Below, one piece after another: positions 52,444 to 60,814 of a stretch of 64,000 nucleotides of DNA. Within the stretch, counting starts at the first letter, position 1. Every line of letters begins with the position of its first letter. Source of the DNA: Persicitalea jodogahamensis (lineage in GTDB: Bacteria; Bacteroidota; Bacteroidia; Cytophagales; Spirosomataceae); assembly GCF_014651615.1 (NCBI RefSeq), contig NZ_BMXF01000003.1, positions 682,001-746,000 of the forward strand, given 5' to 3'. The notes under the pieces are model-generated. The model did no database searches and was not told the DNA's origin. It worked only from the letters and a program-made list of their open reading frames with translations. The translations under genes and the position numbers were made by a program.

Positions 52444-54150
52444 CTACCACGATACCTTTATCAATGAAACGCCCTGCCTGGGCAAATCAAAGGGTAGTTT
52501 AAGGGTACTTTTCTCTACGTTCATCCATTCCGGAGAAGTAAGCATTTGTAGTTGTCCGGCGGCTTCGAGTGCGTCAATTTGCTCCGGCGTGGGCTTCTGG
52601 GGTGACCCCATCCTTTTCCAGGCCTCGTACGAATTGCTGTGCTGCTGGTCAATGCGGTAGTGCTGCACCAAAACGCGCGACGCGGTCAGGCCTTTTATCT
52701 GGACGGAAACCGGGGCATCGGGGCCCGGGACGTTGTCATCGTGGTAGTTCCAGACCATTACGGCCGCTTCGCGTGAACCCTTGGTAGCGAAGCCGTTGAT
52801 ATCGGCTTCGCCGCGGACGCTTTCTTTCGTGACTTTCTGAAACGAATAAGCCAGATTCTGTTGACTCACTTCCACCCGCCGCTCGGGCATCATGCCAAAC
52901 ATCCGGAAGGTGTTTAGCACGGGTTTGTCCACACCATTGGTTGCCAGGTCGCGGAATCCCCGGAACCAGGGCTGATCCTCAAACTCAAAGGCCCAGGTCA
53001 CGGCTCCGAGCAGATTGACGCCCCGCGCTTCGGCCATGTCCTGCTTGCGGGCGTAGGACGCCGCCGTGTAGCTGCTGTACATCGTGCCGTTGCGATAGGC
53101 ATTGGAAGGGTGAAAATCCTCCGAACAGGCGGCACAACCCTCCGGATCGGACTCGCCGATGACGATCGGCAGGTTTTTCAGGGTAGGGTAGGAGGCCACG
53201 ATTTCAAAACCTTTGTCGATATTTCGCAGCTGTGCTCCCATGTTCATCTGCACATGACCGTCTACTACCTTCGGCGCGCCTTTGGCGTGGAAAGTAATGA
53301 AGTCGATGGGTGAGCCTTTTTTGCCCGTCACGTAGTTCTTTCCGTTTACCACGTGGTCCATAAAGGCTCGGAAAAACCTGGCGGCGTTTTCCGAGCTGGG
53401 ACCCGTCACCTCGGGGCCACCCATGCGGGCGGTGGGTAGCGCGCGCTTGACGGCGTCGGCGGTATAATCGTACAATTTGATATATTCCTCCGTCGTGCCC
53501 TTCCAATAGGGAATGTCGGGTTCATTCCATAGTTCCCAATACCAGCTTTCCACTTCCTTTTTGCCGTAGCGCGCTACCGAGTGCTTGACCCACTGAAATA
53601 CCAGTTCCGCAAACTTGTTATAGTCATTCGGCGGATAGGCCCAACCCGTAAAAATATCACCGTAGCTGTTGTCCGGTTTCCAGTAATGTCGGTAGGGTTC
53701 TGGCTTAGTGGAAAGTACCTCCGGCATGAAGCCGATTTGTGCCATTGGCTTCATGCCTCGTTCGATGTATGTATCGAAAATTTTATCAATGATTGTCCAA
53801 TCATAAACCGGATTTCCGTTTGCATCTTCGGTGTAGGCATTGGTCGAACCCCATTTTAAGGCAGCTTCCCCGTCGCCCGTAACGAGCAGACTGTGCGCCC
53901 GCACGTACACCGGAACCCGGTTGGCCTGCGCGATTTCGGTCAACAACTTCTTCCCGTCCTTCATGTAGGTGTAGTTGGGTTCGTCATAGCCAAACCACGC
54001 CCAGATGGGCTTGGCCACGCCTTTCTCTCTGGCAAGATCCACTTCGATGTGTACAGGGGAGGCTGCCTTTGGGCTACTTTGTCCGAAAGTAGGACGATAA
54101 GAAATTAGGATAATGCAAACCAGAAGGGAAAGACGCAGTGCTGATTTCAT
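52444..54150 (-). CDS. GH39-like glycoside hydrolase
   Basis: A 568-residue exported protein. Seen: a signal peptide (RLSLLVCIILISYRPTFG), a TIM barrel with WYWELWNEPDIPYW (acid/base Glu210) and IVIGESDPEGC (nucleophile Glu333), the two glutamates of clan GH-A, and a C-terminal beta-sandwich (VMVWNYHDDNVPG, SLIKVSW). The order matches GH39 beta-xylosidases/alpha-iduronidases. A xylan-derived or acidic-sugar substrate is likely. It converges on the DUF6786 gene with 31 bases between, and is divergent from the efflux regulator. Confidence 0.85.
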   Translation of the reverse strand: MKSALRLSLLVCIILISYRPTFGQSSPKAASPVHIEVDLAREKGVAKPIWAWFGYDEPNYTYMKDGKKLLTEIAQANRVPVYVRAHSLLVTGDGEAALKWGSTNAYTEDANGNPVYDWTIIDKIFDTYIERGMKPMAQIGFMPEVLSTKPEPYRHYWKPDNSYGDIFTGWAYPPNDYNKFAELVFQWVKHSVARYGKKEVESWYWELWNEPDIPYWKGTTEEYIKLYDYTADAVKRALPTARMGGPEVTGPSSENAARFFRAFMDHVVNGKNYVTGKKGSPIDFITFHAKGAPKVVDGHVQMNMGAQLRNIDKGFEIVASYPTLKNLPIVIGESDPEGCAACSEDFHPSNAYRNGTMYSSYTAASYARKQDMAEARGVNLLGAVTWAFEFEDQPWFRGFRDLATNGVDKPVLNTFRMFGMMPERRVEVSQQNLAYSFQKVTKESVRGEADINGFATKGSREAAVMVWNYHDDNVPGPDAPVSVQIKGLTASRVLVQHYRIDQQHSNSYEAWKRMGSPQKPTPEQIDALEAAGQLQMLTSPEWMNVEKSTLKLPFDLPRQGVSLIKVSW

Positions 54151-54274
54151 AGGATGGATGGTCTGGGATGTAAGGCTGAGCCGTGGCCGTCAGGTAGTAA
54201 AGCGCAGTAGTGGTGTGGATTTACTAGGAAAAGGTATGAGCAAAGTACCCGGGACGAATTTCAATAAAATTTTC

Positions 54275-54294
54275 AGTTCTTTATTTGCAGAACT
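54275..54294. promoter_or_regulatory. Operator palindrome of the GbsR/MarR regulator
   Basis: AGTTCTTTATTTGCAGAACT: the 6-bp arms AGTTCT and AGAACT are exact inverted repeats 8 bases apart. It contains the promoter -33 element (TTTG 54284-54287), so a bound repressor would block RNA polymerase. A second copy with the same arms and spacing lies at 54830-54849. Confidence 0.7.
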
Positions 54295-54315
54295 AAAAGA
54301 ACTAAACTACCTTTG
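54284..54315 (+). promoter_or_regulatory. Promoter of the efflux operon
   Basis: TTTG (54284-54287), 20 bases, then TACCTTTG (54308-54315), a full match to the Bacteroidota -33/-7 pattern. The regulator ATG lies 21 bases downstream of the -7 box. Confidence 0.7.
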
Positions 54316-54336
54316 TCCCACCAAAGCAGAAGAATC

Positions 54337-54813
54337 ATGAGCGAAAACAAAATAGATCTCCGGAAAAGTCAGGTCGAATTGCTGGAGAAAGCGGCCGTCC
54401 TGTTTGAGAAAGGGAACATGCAGCCAGCAGTTGCGAAAATTCTGGCTTTATTGCTGGTGAGCGACAACCCCGAACTTTCATTCGATGAAATCCGGGAAAC
54501 ACTGGAAATCAGCAAGAGTGCCGCCAGCGTGGCAATTAACCAACTTCTCAGCTCAAAGAAAATTGAGTACATAACCAGACTCGGGGACCGGAAGCGGTAT
54601 TTCAGAAGCCGGATCAAGAGCTGGCAGGAGGATATGGAGGAGCAAAATCAGGGCCTGAAAATTGCCGTGGATATTCTACAACAGATCAGAGATCAGCGGC
54701 CGGCCGAAACGGTGGAGTTCAATGCGAATCTGGAAAAAATTATTGCCTTTCTCAATTTCATGATCGAAGAAATGCCCGATCTGCACAAAAAGTTTGAGAA
54801 GAAGTACCGATAA
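54337..54813 (+). CDS. GbsR/MarR-family transcriptional regulator
   Basis: A 158-residue winged-helix protein of the GbsR branch of MarR regulators. Seen: a helical N-terminus (QVELLEKAAVLFEKGNM), helix-turn-helix SFDEIRETLEISKSAASVAI with NQLLSSKKIEYITRLGDRKR (the wing), and a C-terminal dimerisation helix. ATG 54337 (MSENKIDL) is preferred; the frame reaches back to 54313, inside the -7 box region. The gene leads a four-gene run: regulator, TolC-like protein, adaptor, pump. It most likely represses this run through the two palindromes (inference). Confidence 0.88.
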   Translation: MSENKIDLRKSQVELLEKAAVLFEKGNMQPAVAKILALLLVSDNPELSFDEIRETLEISKSAASVAINQLLSSKKIEYITRLGDRKRYFRSRIKSWQEDMEEQNQGLKIAVDILQQIRDQRPAETVEFNANLEKIIAFLNFMIEEMPDLHKKFEKKYR

Positions 54814-54829
54814 AATTTTTGCCCTATTT

Positions 54830-54849
54830 GGTTCTTTAAAAATAGAACT
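54830..54849. promoter_or_regulatory. Second operator palindrome, upstream of TolC gene
   Basis: GGTTCTTTAAAAATAGAACT shares the core GTTCTTTA-AGAACT with the site at 54275-54294 at identical spacing. It lies 22 bases before the TolC gene ATG, so the regulator may bind twice. Confidence 0.65.
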
Positions 54850-54870
54850 AACCAATTATTTAAAAACAAA

Positions 54871-56232
54871 ATGAATATGAAAATTCTAAAAACAGGCATG
54901 GTGGGTGTGTTGCTGCTCCTTACGAGCGCCGCCTTCGCGCAAACAACTGACACCCTTCGGCTATCGCTCGTGGAAGCGGTAAACCTGGCAATCCGGCAGA
55001 ATCCTCAATTGCAAAGTGTGCAGCTGGACGAAGAAATCAACCTGGCCAAAGTGAAGAAAGTGAAAGCTTCGGCGCTGCCTCAGGTGAATGCCGATGCTTC
55101 CTACACAGATAACTTTTTGCGGGCTTCGCAGATTCTGCCCGGTGAGGTATTTGGCAGGCCGGGTGAGTCGATTGCCGTCAAGTTTGGTACCCGCTATCAG
55201 ATGGGGGCCAATGCTCAGATATCCCAAACGCTTTATAATCCTGCCCTCAATATTGGTTTGAAAGCCGCCAAGGCCAGTCAGGGGCTTTACGAATTGCAGA
55301 CCTTCAAAAGCAAGGAGGATTTGATCTACAATGTGATCAACCTGTACATGCAACTGCAGATGGTCGAAAAACAAACCGAATTGGTGGAAAGCAATCTGGA
55401 CCGCACCCAGCGCCTGATCGATATTACCGGTGCGCAGTTTAAGGAAGGAATTGTCAAGAAAGTGGACGTGGATCAACTGAGGGTAAGCTATACCAACCTG
55501 ACCACTCAGCTATCCAATGTAGCCAACAGCCGCGTGCAGTTGCTCAATAATCTGAAAACGCTGATGAACGTGGACAGCGAGCAGGCCATTGCCATTACGG
55601 ATGTGGGGACCGACCCCATTCCGGTTTCGCAGGAGCTGAATCTGGATGCCAACATCGACTTGGCTCTGGTAGATTACCAGCGCAAATTGCAGGACCTGAA
55701 CACGGCCAGCATCCGGGCAGGGTACCTGCCCTCGCTTTCGCTGATTGCCAACTTTGGCTACCAGGCTCAGACCAACCAATTGCTGGACAAAACGGCCACT
55801 CAGGGTTTCGCTTCCGGCTTGTACGGCCTGCGGCTGAGTATACCGATTTTCGACGGGTTTGCTAAGAAAAGCAAAATCACCCAAAGCCAATACAAAGTAC
55901 ACCAGCTGGAACTCAACCGGAAGTACCTGATGCGGAACGTTGAGAACCAGTTTGTGAACGCCCGTAACAATGTACAGCAGAACCAGAGGGTACTTCTGGC
56001 CCAGCAGGAGAATATGAAACTGGCCGAACAACTCTACAACGTAGCCAAGCTGTCCTATACCGAAGGTATATCGCCCCTATCGGAGTTGATCAACGCCGAG
56101 AACGGGTTGAAAGAAGCCCAAAACCAGTACCTGACCGCTATGCTGCAGATCAATCTGGCCGAACTGGATCTGATGCAGAGCAGCGGACAACTCACTCAGA
56201 TTATCAAACAGGCCCTTCCCTTCCAAAACTAA
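54871..56232 (+). CDS. TolC-family outer-membrane efflux protein
   Basis: A 453-residue outer-membrane channel of the TolC/OEP family, the exit duct of tripartite efflux. Seen: a signal peptide (MVGVLLLLTSAAFAQ), two OEP repeats with long heptad helices (about 35-240 and 255-450), internal symmetry with SLVEAVNLAIRQNPQLQSV near the start, and GLRLSIPIFDGFAKKSKI in the second half. Trimer assembly with a periplasmic helical barrel is expected. It is followed after 36 bases by the adaptor gene. Confidence 0.93.
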   Translation: MNMKILKTGMVGVLLLLTSAAFAQTTDTLRLSLVEAVNLAIRQNPQLQSVQLDEEINLAKVKKVKASALPQVNADASYTDNFLRASQILPGEVFGRPGESIAVKFGTRYQMGANAQISQTLYNPALNIGLKAAKASQGLYELQTFKSKEDLIYNVINLYMQLQMVEKQTELVESNLDRTQRLIDITGAQFKEGIVKKVDVDQLRVSYTNLTTQLSNVANSRVQLLNNLKTLMNVDSEQAIAITDVGTDPIPVSQELNLDANIDLALVDYQRKLQDLNTASIRAGYLPSLSLIANFGYQAQTNQLLDKTATQGFASGLYGLRLSIPIFDGFAKKSKITQSQYKVHQLELNRKYLMRNVENQFVNARNNVQQNQRVLLAQQENMKLAEQLYNVAKLSYTEGISPLSELINAENGLKEAQNQYLTAMLQINLAELDLMQSSGQLTQIIKQALPFQN

Positions 56233-56268
56233 ATTCAATCAAGTACCTTATCAAAAACAAGCATTGAC

Positions 56269-57363
56269 ATGAAAAATCCATCACAGAAAAAATCACAAAC
56301 CCGGAACCTGGTAGTTATTGGTACGCTCGTGCTGCTGGTAAGCTTCATTGCCTTCCGGCTGTACGCCAACAAAAAAGAAATCAACGAGCGGTCGGAGGCA
56401 GTGCCGAAGGGTATCACGGCCATGCCCGTAAAAGTAGCCAGCGCCGAACTGAGGACCCTTGACAAGAGTCTGCGTTTTACCGGATCGTTCGAGGCCCGCA
56501 AAACCCTGCCCCTCATCGCGGAGGCGCAGGGGTCCATTACCCAATTGAATATTAGGGAAGGGCAATCCGTGAGCCGCGGTCTGGTGGTAGCCCGCATCGA
56601 TCCTACGGCTGTCCAATCCAACCTGGCCACGGCCACGGCCTCCTACAACAATGCCGTAAAAAATAAAGAACGCTACGAAAGACTGGTGGAAGCCGGTGCC
56701 ATCAGCCAGAAGCAGTACGAAGACGTTGCCCTAAACGTGGAAAATGCCCGGGCCAGTCTGACCAGCATTCAGCAGCAAATGAAATACACCGTGGTGCACT
56801 CGCCCATGTCGGGTATCATCGGCGAAGTGAAAGTGGAGCAGGGTAGTTTTGCCACCATGGGCATGCAGCTGGGCACTGTAGTTGATATTTCGAGCCTGAA
56901 AATGGTGCTGAAAGTACCGGAGGAAGATGTGATCAAATTGAAGAAAGGCCAGCCCGTCAGCATCCAGACCGATGTGTATCCCGACCATACTTTTCAGGGA
57001 AAAGTGACGCTCATCAGTGTGCAGGCCGATGCCGGTCGAAAGTACGATGTAGAGGTAGAGGTAAAAAACACCAGTGCCTTTTCCCTGAAAGCGGGGATGT
57101 TTGGCACCGCTGCTTTGGATGCTCAGACGGGCGATCAGGGCGAAAAATTGTTCATTCCGCGGAAAGCCATTGTGGGCAGCATTAAGGATGCGCAGGTATT
57201 TGTGCTGGGCGCAAACAATCAGGTGGCACTCCGTAAGGTGGAAGTACAGAATGCTTCCGGTGAAAATGTGATCGTGCTGAATGGCCTGACGCCCAATGAG
57301 AAAGTAATCACGACAGGACAAATCAACTTACAGGAAGGCCAGACAGTGCGGGTAGTAGACTGA
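56269..57363 (+). CDS. RND efflux periplasmic adaptor subunit
   Basis: A 364-residue membrane fusion protein linking pump and outer channel. Seen: an N-terminal membrane anchor (LVVIGTLVLLVSFIAFRLYA), biotinyl-lipoyl halves (GSITQLNIREGQSVSRGLVV and SPMSGIIGEVKVEQGSF), a helical hairpin (YNNAVKNKERYERLVEAG), a beta-barrel and a C-terminal membrane-proximal domain (GLTPNEKVITTGQINLQEG). HlyD/AcrA-type domain order. The next gene in the run begins after a 178-base gap. Confidence 0.92.
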   Translation: MKNPSQKKSQTRNLVVIGTLVLLVSFIAFRLYANKKEINERSEAVPKGITAMPVKVASAELRTLDKSLRFTGSFEARKTLPLIAEAQGSITQLNIREGQSVSRGLVVARIDPTAVQSNLATATASYNNAVKNKERYERLVEAGAISQKQYEDVALNVENARASLTSIQQQMKYTVVHSPMSGIIGEVKVEQGSFATMGMQLGTVVDISSLKMVLKVPEEDVIKLKKGQPVSIQTDVYPDHTFQGKVTLISVQADAGRKYDVEVEVKNTSAFSLKAGMFGTAALDAQTGDQGEKLFIPRKAIVGSIKDAQVFVLGANNQVALRKVEVQNASGENVIVLNGLTPNEKVITTGQINLQEGQTVRVVD

Positions 57364-57541
57364 GTTGAGGGTTGATCATTGAAATTAATAGCTCGTACGC
57401 AGCGGGATGAAGTTTTCATTATCATGACTCAGCCTACATATTCTGATCCAAATTCATTTTCAATAATCATCAATTGCCGGTTGTGAGTGTGGTAGTAAAT
57501 AAACTACCCACTTTCAACTCGCCACTACCAACTGAATAATC
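57364..57541. other. Gap between adaptor and pump genes
   Basis: 178 bases without an ORF. They begin TGAGTTGAGGGTTGATCATTG, a degenerate short-repeat-like sequence also seen at 1749, and hold no strong hairpin. Whether a promoter lies here is unclear. Confidence 0.35.
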
Positions 57542-60500
57542 ATGAGTATCACCAAAGTCTCTGTCAATAGGCCCACCCTAGTTGTCGTGCTTTTCAGTGC
57601 CCTGGTACTGCTGGGTATGCTGGGGTACAGCCTGCTGACTTACGAATTATTACCAAAAATAAGTTCACCGGTACTTACAATCACCACAGTGTATCCCGGC
57701 GCGGCTCCTTCCGAAGTAGAAACTGCCGTGTCGAAGAAAGTGGAAAATGCCATCTCCACCCTCGAAAATCTGGAAAGTACCCAGGCGATCTCGCAGGAAG
57801 GCGTTTCCATCGTCATCGCCACCCTGGTCTATGGTACGGACGTGGATATGGCCTTGCAGGACGCCCAACGGAAGGTGAATAGCATCAAGTCCACCCTGCC
57901 CGACGATGTGAAAGACCCCAGCCTGGGAAAATTCTCCATCGACGAACTACCCATCATGCGGATCGGGGCCTCATCCGACATGGACGAAACCCAGTTTACC
58001 AATCTGTTTGAAAAAACCATTCAGCCCGAACTCGCCCGGATCGAAGGCGTGGGCCAGGTGAATGTGGTGGGTGGAGAAAACCGGGAGATAAAGATCAACG
58101 TCAACAATGACAAGCTCCGCTATTACAATATCTCGATACTGCAGATTTCGAATGCCATAGCCCGGGCCAACCTGAACTTCCCAACGGGTAGCCTTAAAAG
58201 TACCCAGCAGGATGTACTCGTGAGGTTAAGCGGAAAATTCAGCAGCATCGAAGAACTGTCGAATCTGGTCGTAACGACGAACCCCGACGGCAGCCAGGTG
58301 TACCTCAAAGATGTCGCCGAACTATTTGATTCCAAAGAAGAGGCCAGTAGCCTGACCCGCATCAATGGTAAAACATCACTTGGAGTCCTGATTACCAAAA
58401 CCAGCGATGGCAACACCGTAGGAATCAGCGAAGAAGTGAAAAAGACCATGGTTGATCTGGAAAAGCGCTACGAGGCCGAAAATCTGAATTTTACCATCGC
58501 GAACGACAGCGCGGACTTTACCCTGGAAGCGGCCAACTCGGTGATCCATGACCTTATGATCGCCATTGTTTTGGTAGCATTCATCATGTTATTCTTTTTG
58601 CACAACATCCGCAACGCTGTCATTGTCATGGTCGCCATTCCGGTTTCCATCGTCGCGACTTTTGCGGTGATGGCGCTGCTGGGTTTCTCGCTGAACCTGA
58701 TGACTTTGCTGGCGCTGTCGCTGGTGGTTGGGATTCTGGTGGATGACAGCATCGTGGTACTTGAAAACATCCATATGTACATGGAGCAGGGCAAAACCGC
58801 CCGGCAGGCTGCTATCGATACCTGGAAAGAAATCGGAATCTCGGTGACGTCCATCACGCTGGTAATCGTGGCGGTGTTCCTGCCGATTACTTTCGTCACC
58901 GGCGTAGTATCCGACCTGCTTTTTCAATTTTCCATCACGGTGGTGGCGGCCACGCTGATCAGCTGGCTGGTATCGTTCACACTGACGCCCTGGTTGTCGA
59001 GCCGTTTTACCAAACTTTCCCATTTGAGTGAAAAGAACGTACTGGATCGTCCGCTAATCTGGTTTGAGAACATGATTCAGGGCTTTCAGGATTTTTACCG
59101 GGGTATTCTGAACTGGTCATTGCATCACAAGCGCATTACCTTCACAGCCATCATGGCGCTGGTAATCGCTTCCTTTGGCCTGATTGGTGGCGGTTTTATC
59201 GGGTTTGAGTTCGTGTCGGGCGGCGATAACGGCGAGTTTCAAATCAAGGCAGAACTACCCAAAGAAACTCCACTGGAGCAAACCAATTTTCTGACCCAGC
59301 AGGTAGAACAAAAACTGCTGAGCGACCCGATGGTCACGAATGTCTTCACCACGGTAGGCGCTTCCGATGGTGGCAATATCGCCACAGGCGGCAACCCGTA
59401 CCTCTCAACGCTGAACGTCAAACTGGTACCGGCCGAGCAGCGTGGCATGACCAGCAACGAGTACGCAGCCAAAGTAAAGCGTGATCTGCAGGAAACGCTA
59501 CCGGGTGCTAAGTTTACGGCAGCTCCCGTGAGCATGGTGAGTGGTGCCGGAGCGGCTCCCATCCAGTTTCAGATTCAGGGGGCCGACCTCGATACGATTC
59601 TGGCCATTAGTGAGCAGCTCAAAGAGGTGGTTAAATCCATCCCCGGTACGTCGGAAGTCAAAGCTTCCGTAGAAGGAGGTAATCCGGAGATTGCCGTACA
59701 GATTGACCGGCAGAAACTGGCCGAACTGGGACTCTCACTGGATGTGGTGGGAAGTACCATGCAAAACGCTTTCACGGGCAACGACCAGAGCAAGTTGTTA
59801 CAGGGTGACGATGAATATCCAATCAAGGTACAACTTGACGAATTCGACCGTCAGAATATCAACGACATCCGTAACCTCACCTTTCAGAATACGCGGGGTG
59901 AATTGATCAAACTCAATCAGTTTGCCAACGTGGTATCCTCATCGGGCCCTTCCAAACTGGAACGGAAAGACAAGGTGCCTACCGTAACGGTGCAGTCGCA
60001 GGTGGTAGGGCGTCCGGTGGGTACGGTGGGTCAGGAGATTCAGGCCCAGATTGATGCCATGTCCCTACCGAGGGGGGTATATATTTCCGCCGCTGGCGAC
60101 ATCAAAAACCAGGCGGAAGCGTTCGGTAGTTTGTTGACCGCCCTGCTGGCTTCGATTGTGCTGGTGTACCTGATCATGGTGGCGCTGTACGACAACTACA
60201 TCTACCCGCTGGTGGTGATGCTGTCGGTACCGGTGGCGATGACGGGAGCCTTCCTGGCGCTGGCCTTGACAATGACCAACCTGAGTATTTTCGGGATGCT
60301 CGGATTGATTATGCTGGTGGGTCTGGTGATCAAGAATGCCATTTTGATTGTGGATTTTGTAAACCATCTCAAAACCGAAGGAAAAAGCTCCTACGACGCA
60401 TTGATCGAAGGTACCATGGCCCGCTTTCGCCCGATCCTGATGACCACCATCGCGATGGTCATCGCCATGATTCCCATCGCCATCGCTTCCGGCGCGGGTT

Positions 60501-60676
60501 CCGAATGGAAGAACGGTTTGGCCTGGGTGCTGATCGGTGGCTTGACAAGTTCCATGCTCCTGACGCTGATCATCGTTCCGGTCGGATATCTGGCCGTGGA
60601 CACGATCAAGGACCGGTTGGCGGCCCGCAAAACCAGAAAAGGGGAAAAGCTCGAATTGGAAGAGGTGATTGCCTGA
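57542..60676 (+). CDS. RND efflux transporter permease subunit
   Basis: A 1044-residue inner-membrane proton-driven pump of the HAE1 (AcrB-like) type. Seen: N-terminal SVNRPTLVVVLFSALVLLG, twelve predicted helices, large periplasmic loops with porter and funnel domains, TM4 acid pair Asp401-Asp402 in LVDDSIVVLENIH for proton relay, and the C-terminal half with LGLIMLVGLVIKNAILIVDF and MARFRPILMTTIAMVIAMIP. Substrate cannot be read; drugs, bile-like compounds or detergents are typical. A strong hairpin at 60721 follows. Confidence 0.95.
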   Translation: MSITKVSVNRPTLVVVLFSALVLLGMLGYSLLTYELLPKISSPVLTITTVYPGAAPSEVETAVSKKVENAISTLENLESTQAISQEGVSIVIATLVYGTDVDMALQDAQRKVNSIKSTLPDDVKDPSLGKFSIDELPIMRIGASSDMDETQFTNLFEKTIQPELARIEGVGQVNVVGGENREIKINVNNDKLRYYNISILQISNAIARANLNFPTGSLKSTQQDVLVRLSGKFSSIEELSNLVVTTNPDGSQVYLKDVAELFDSKEEASSLTRINGKTSLGVLITKTSDGNTVGISEEVKKTMVDLEKRYEAENLNFTIANDSADFTLEAANSVIHDLMIAIVLVAFIMLFFLHNIRNAVIVMVAIPVSIVATFAVMALLGFSLNLMTLLALSLVVGILVDDSIVVLENIHMYMEQGKTARQAAIDTWKEIGISVTSITLVIVAVFLPITFVTGVVSDLLFQFSITVVAATLISWLVSFTLTPWLSSRFTKLSHLSEKNVLDRPLIWFENMIQGFQDFYRGILNWSLHHKRITFTAIMALVIASFGLIGGGFIGFEFVSGGDNGEFQIKAELPKETPLEQTNFLTQQVEQKLLSDPMVTNVFTTVGASDGGNIATGGNPYLSTLNVKLVPAEQRGMTSNEYAAKVKRDLQETLPGAKFTAAPVSMVSGAGAAPIQFQIQGADLDTILAISEQLKEVVKSIPGTSEVKASVEGGNPEIAVQIDRQKLAELGLSLDVVGSTMQNAFTGNDQSKLLQGDDEYPIKVQLDEFDRQNINDIRNLTFQNTRGELIKLNQFANVVSSSGPSKLERKDKVPTVTVQSQVVGRPVGTVGQEIQAQIDAMSLPRGVYISAAGDIKNQAEAFGSLLTALLASIVLVYLIMVALYDNYIYPLVVMLSVPVAMTGAFLALALTMTNLSIFGMLGLIMLVGLVIKNAILIVDFVNHLKTEGKSSYDALIEGTMARFRPILMTTIAMVIAMIPIAIASGAGSEWKNGLAWVLIGGLTSSMLLTLIIVPVGYLAVDTIKDRLAARKTRKGEKLELEEVIA

Positions 60677-60720
60677 CAACCCCCATTCCACTATCGGGCA
60701 AGGAAAAGAGAACCCTAAAC

Positions 60721-60758
60721 AAAAGCAGCCAGCGGCATGTACGCCGTCGGCTGCTTTT
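60721..60758. terminator. Bidirectional terminator after efflux operon
   Basis: AAAAGCAGCC (60721-60730) and GGCTGCTTTT (60749-60758) form a perfect 10-bp outer stem around an inner GC-rich stem. A-runs before and T-runs after allow termination on both strands, between convergent genes. The outer stem is the same as at 12973-13000. Confidence 0.85.
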
Positions 60759-60814
60759 GATTTAACTGGTAGTTTCCAACTGGTTCAGCCCAAAAATGGC
60801 CTTGAAAGATTAGT

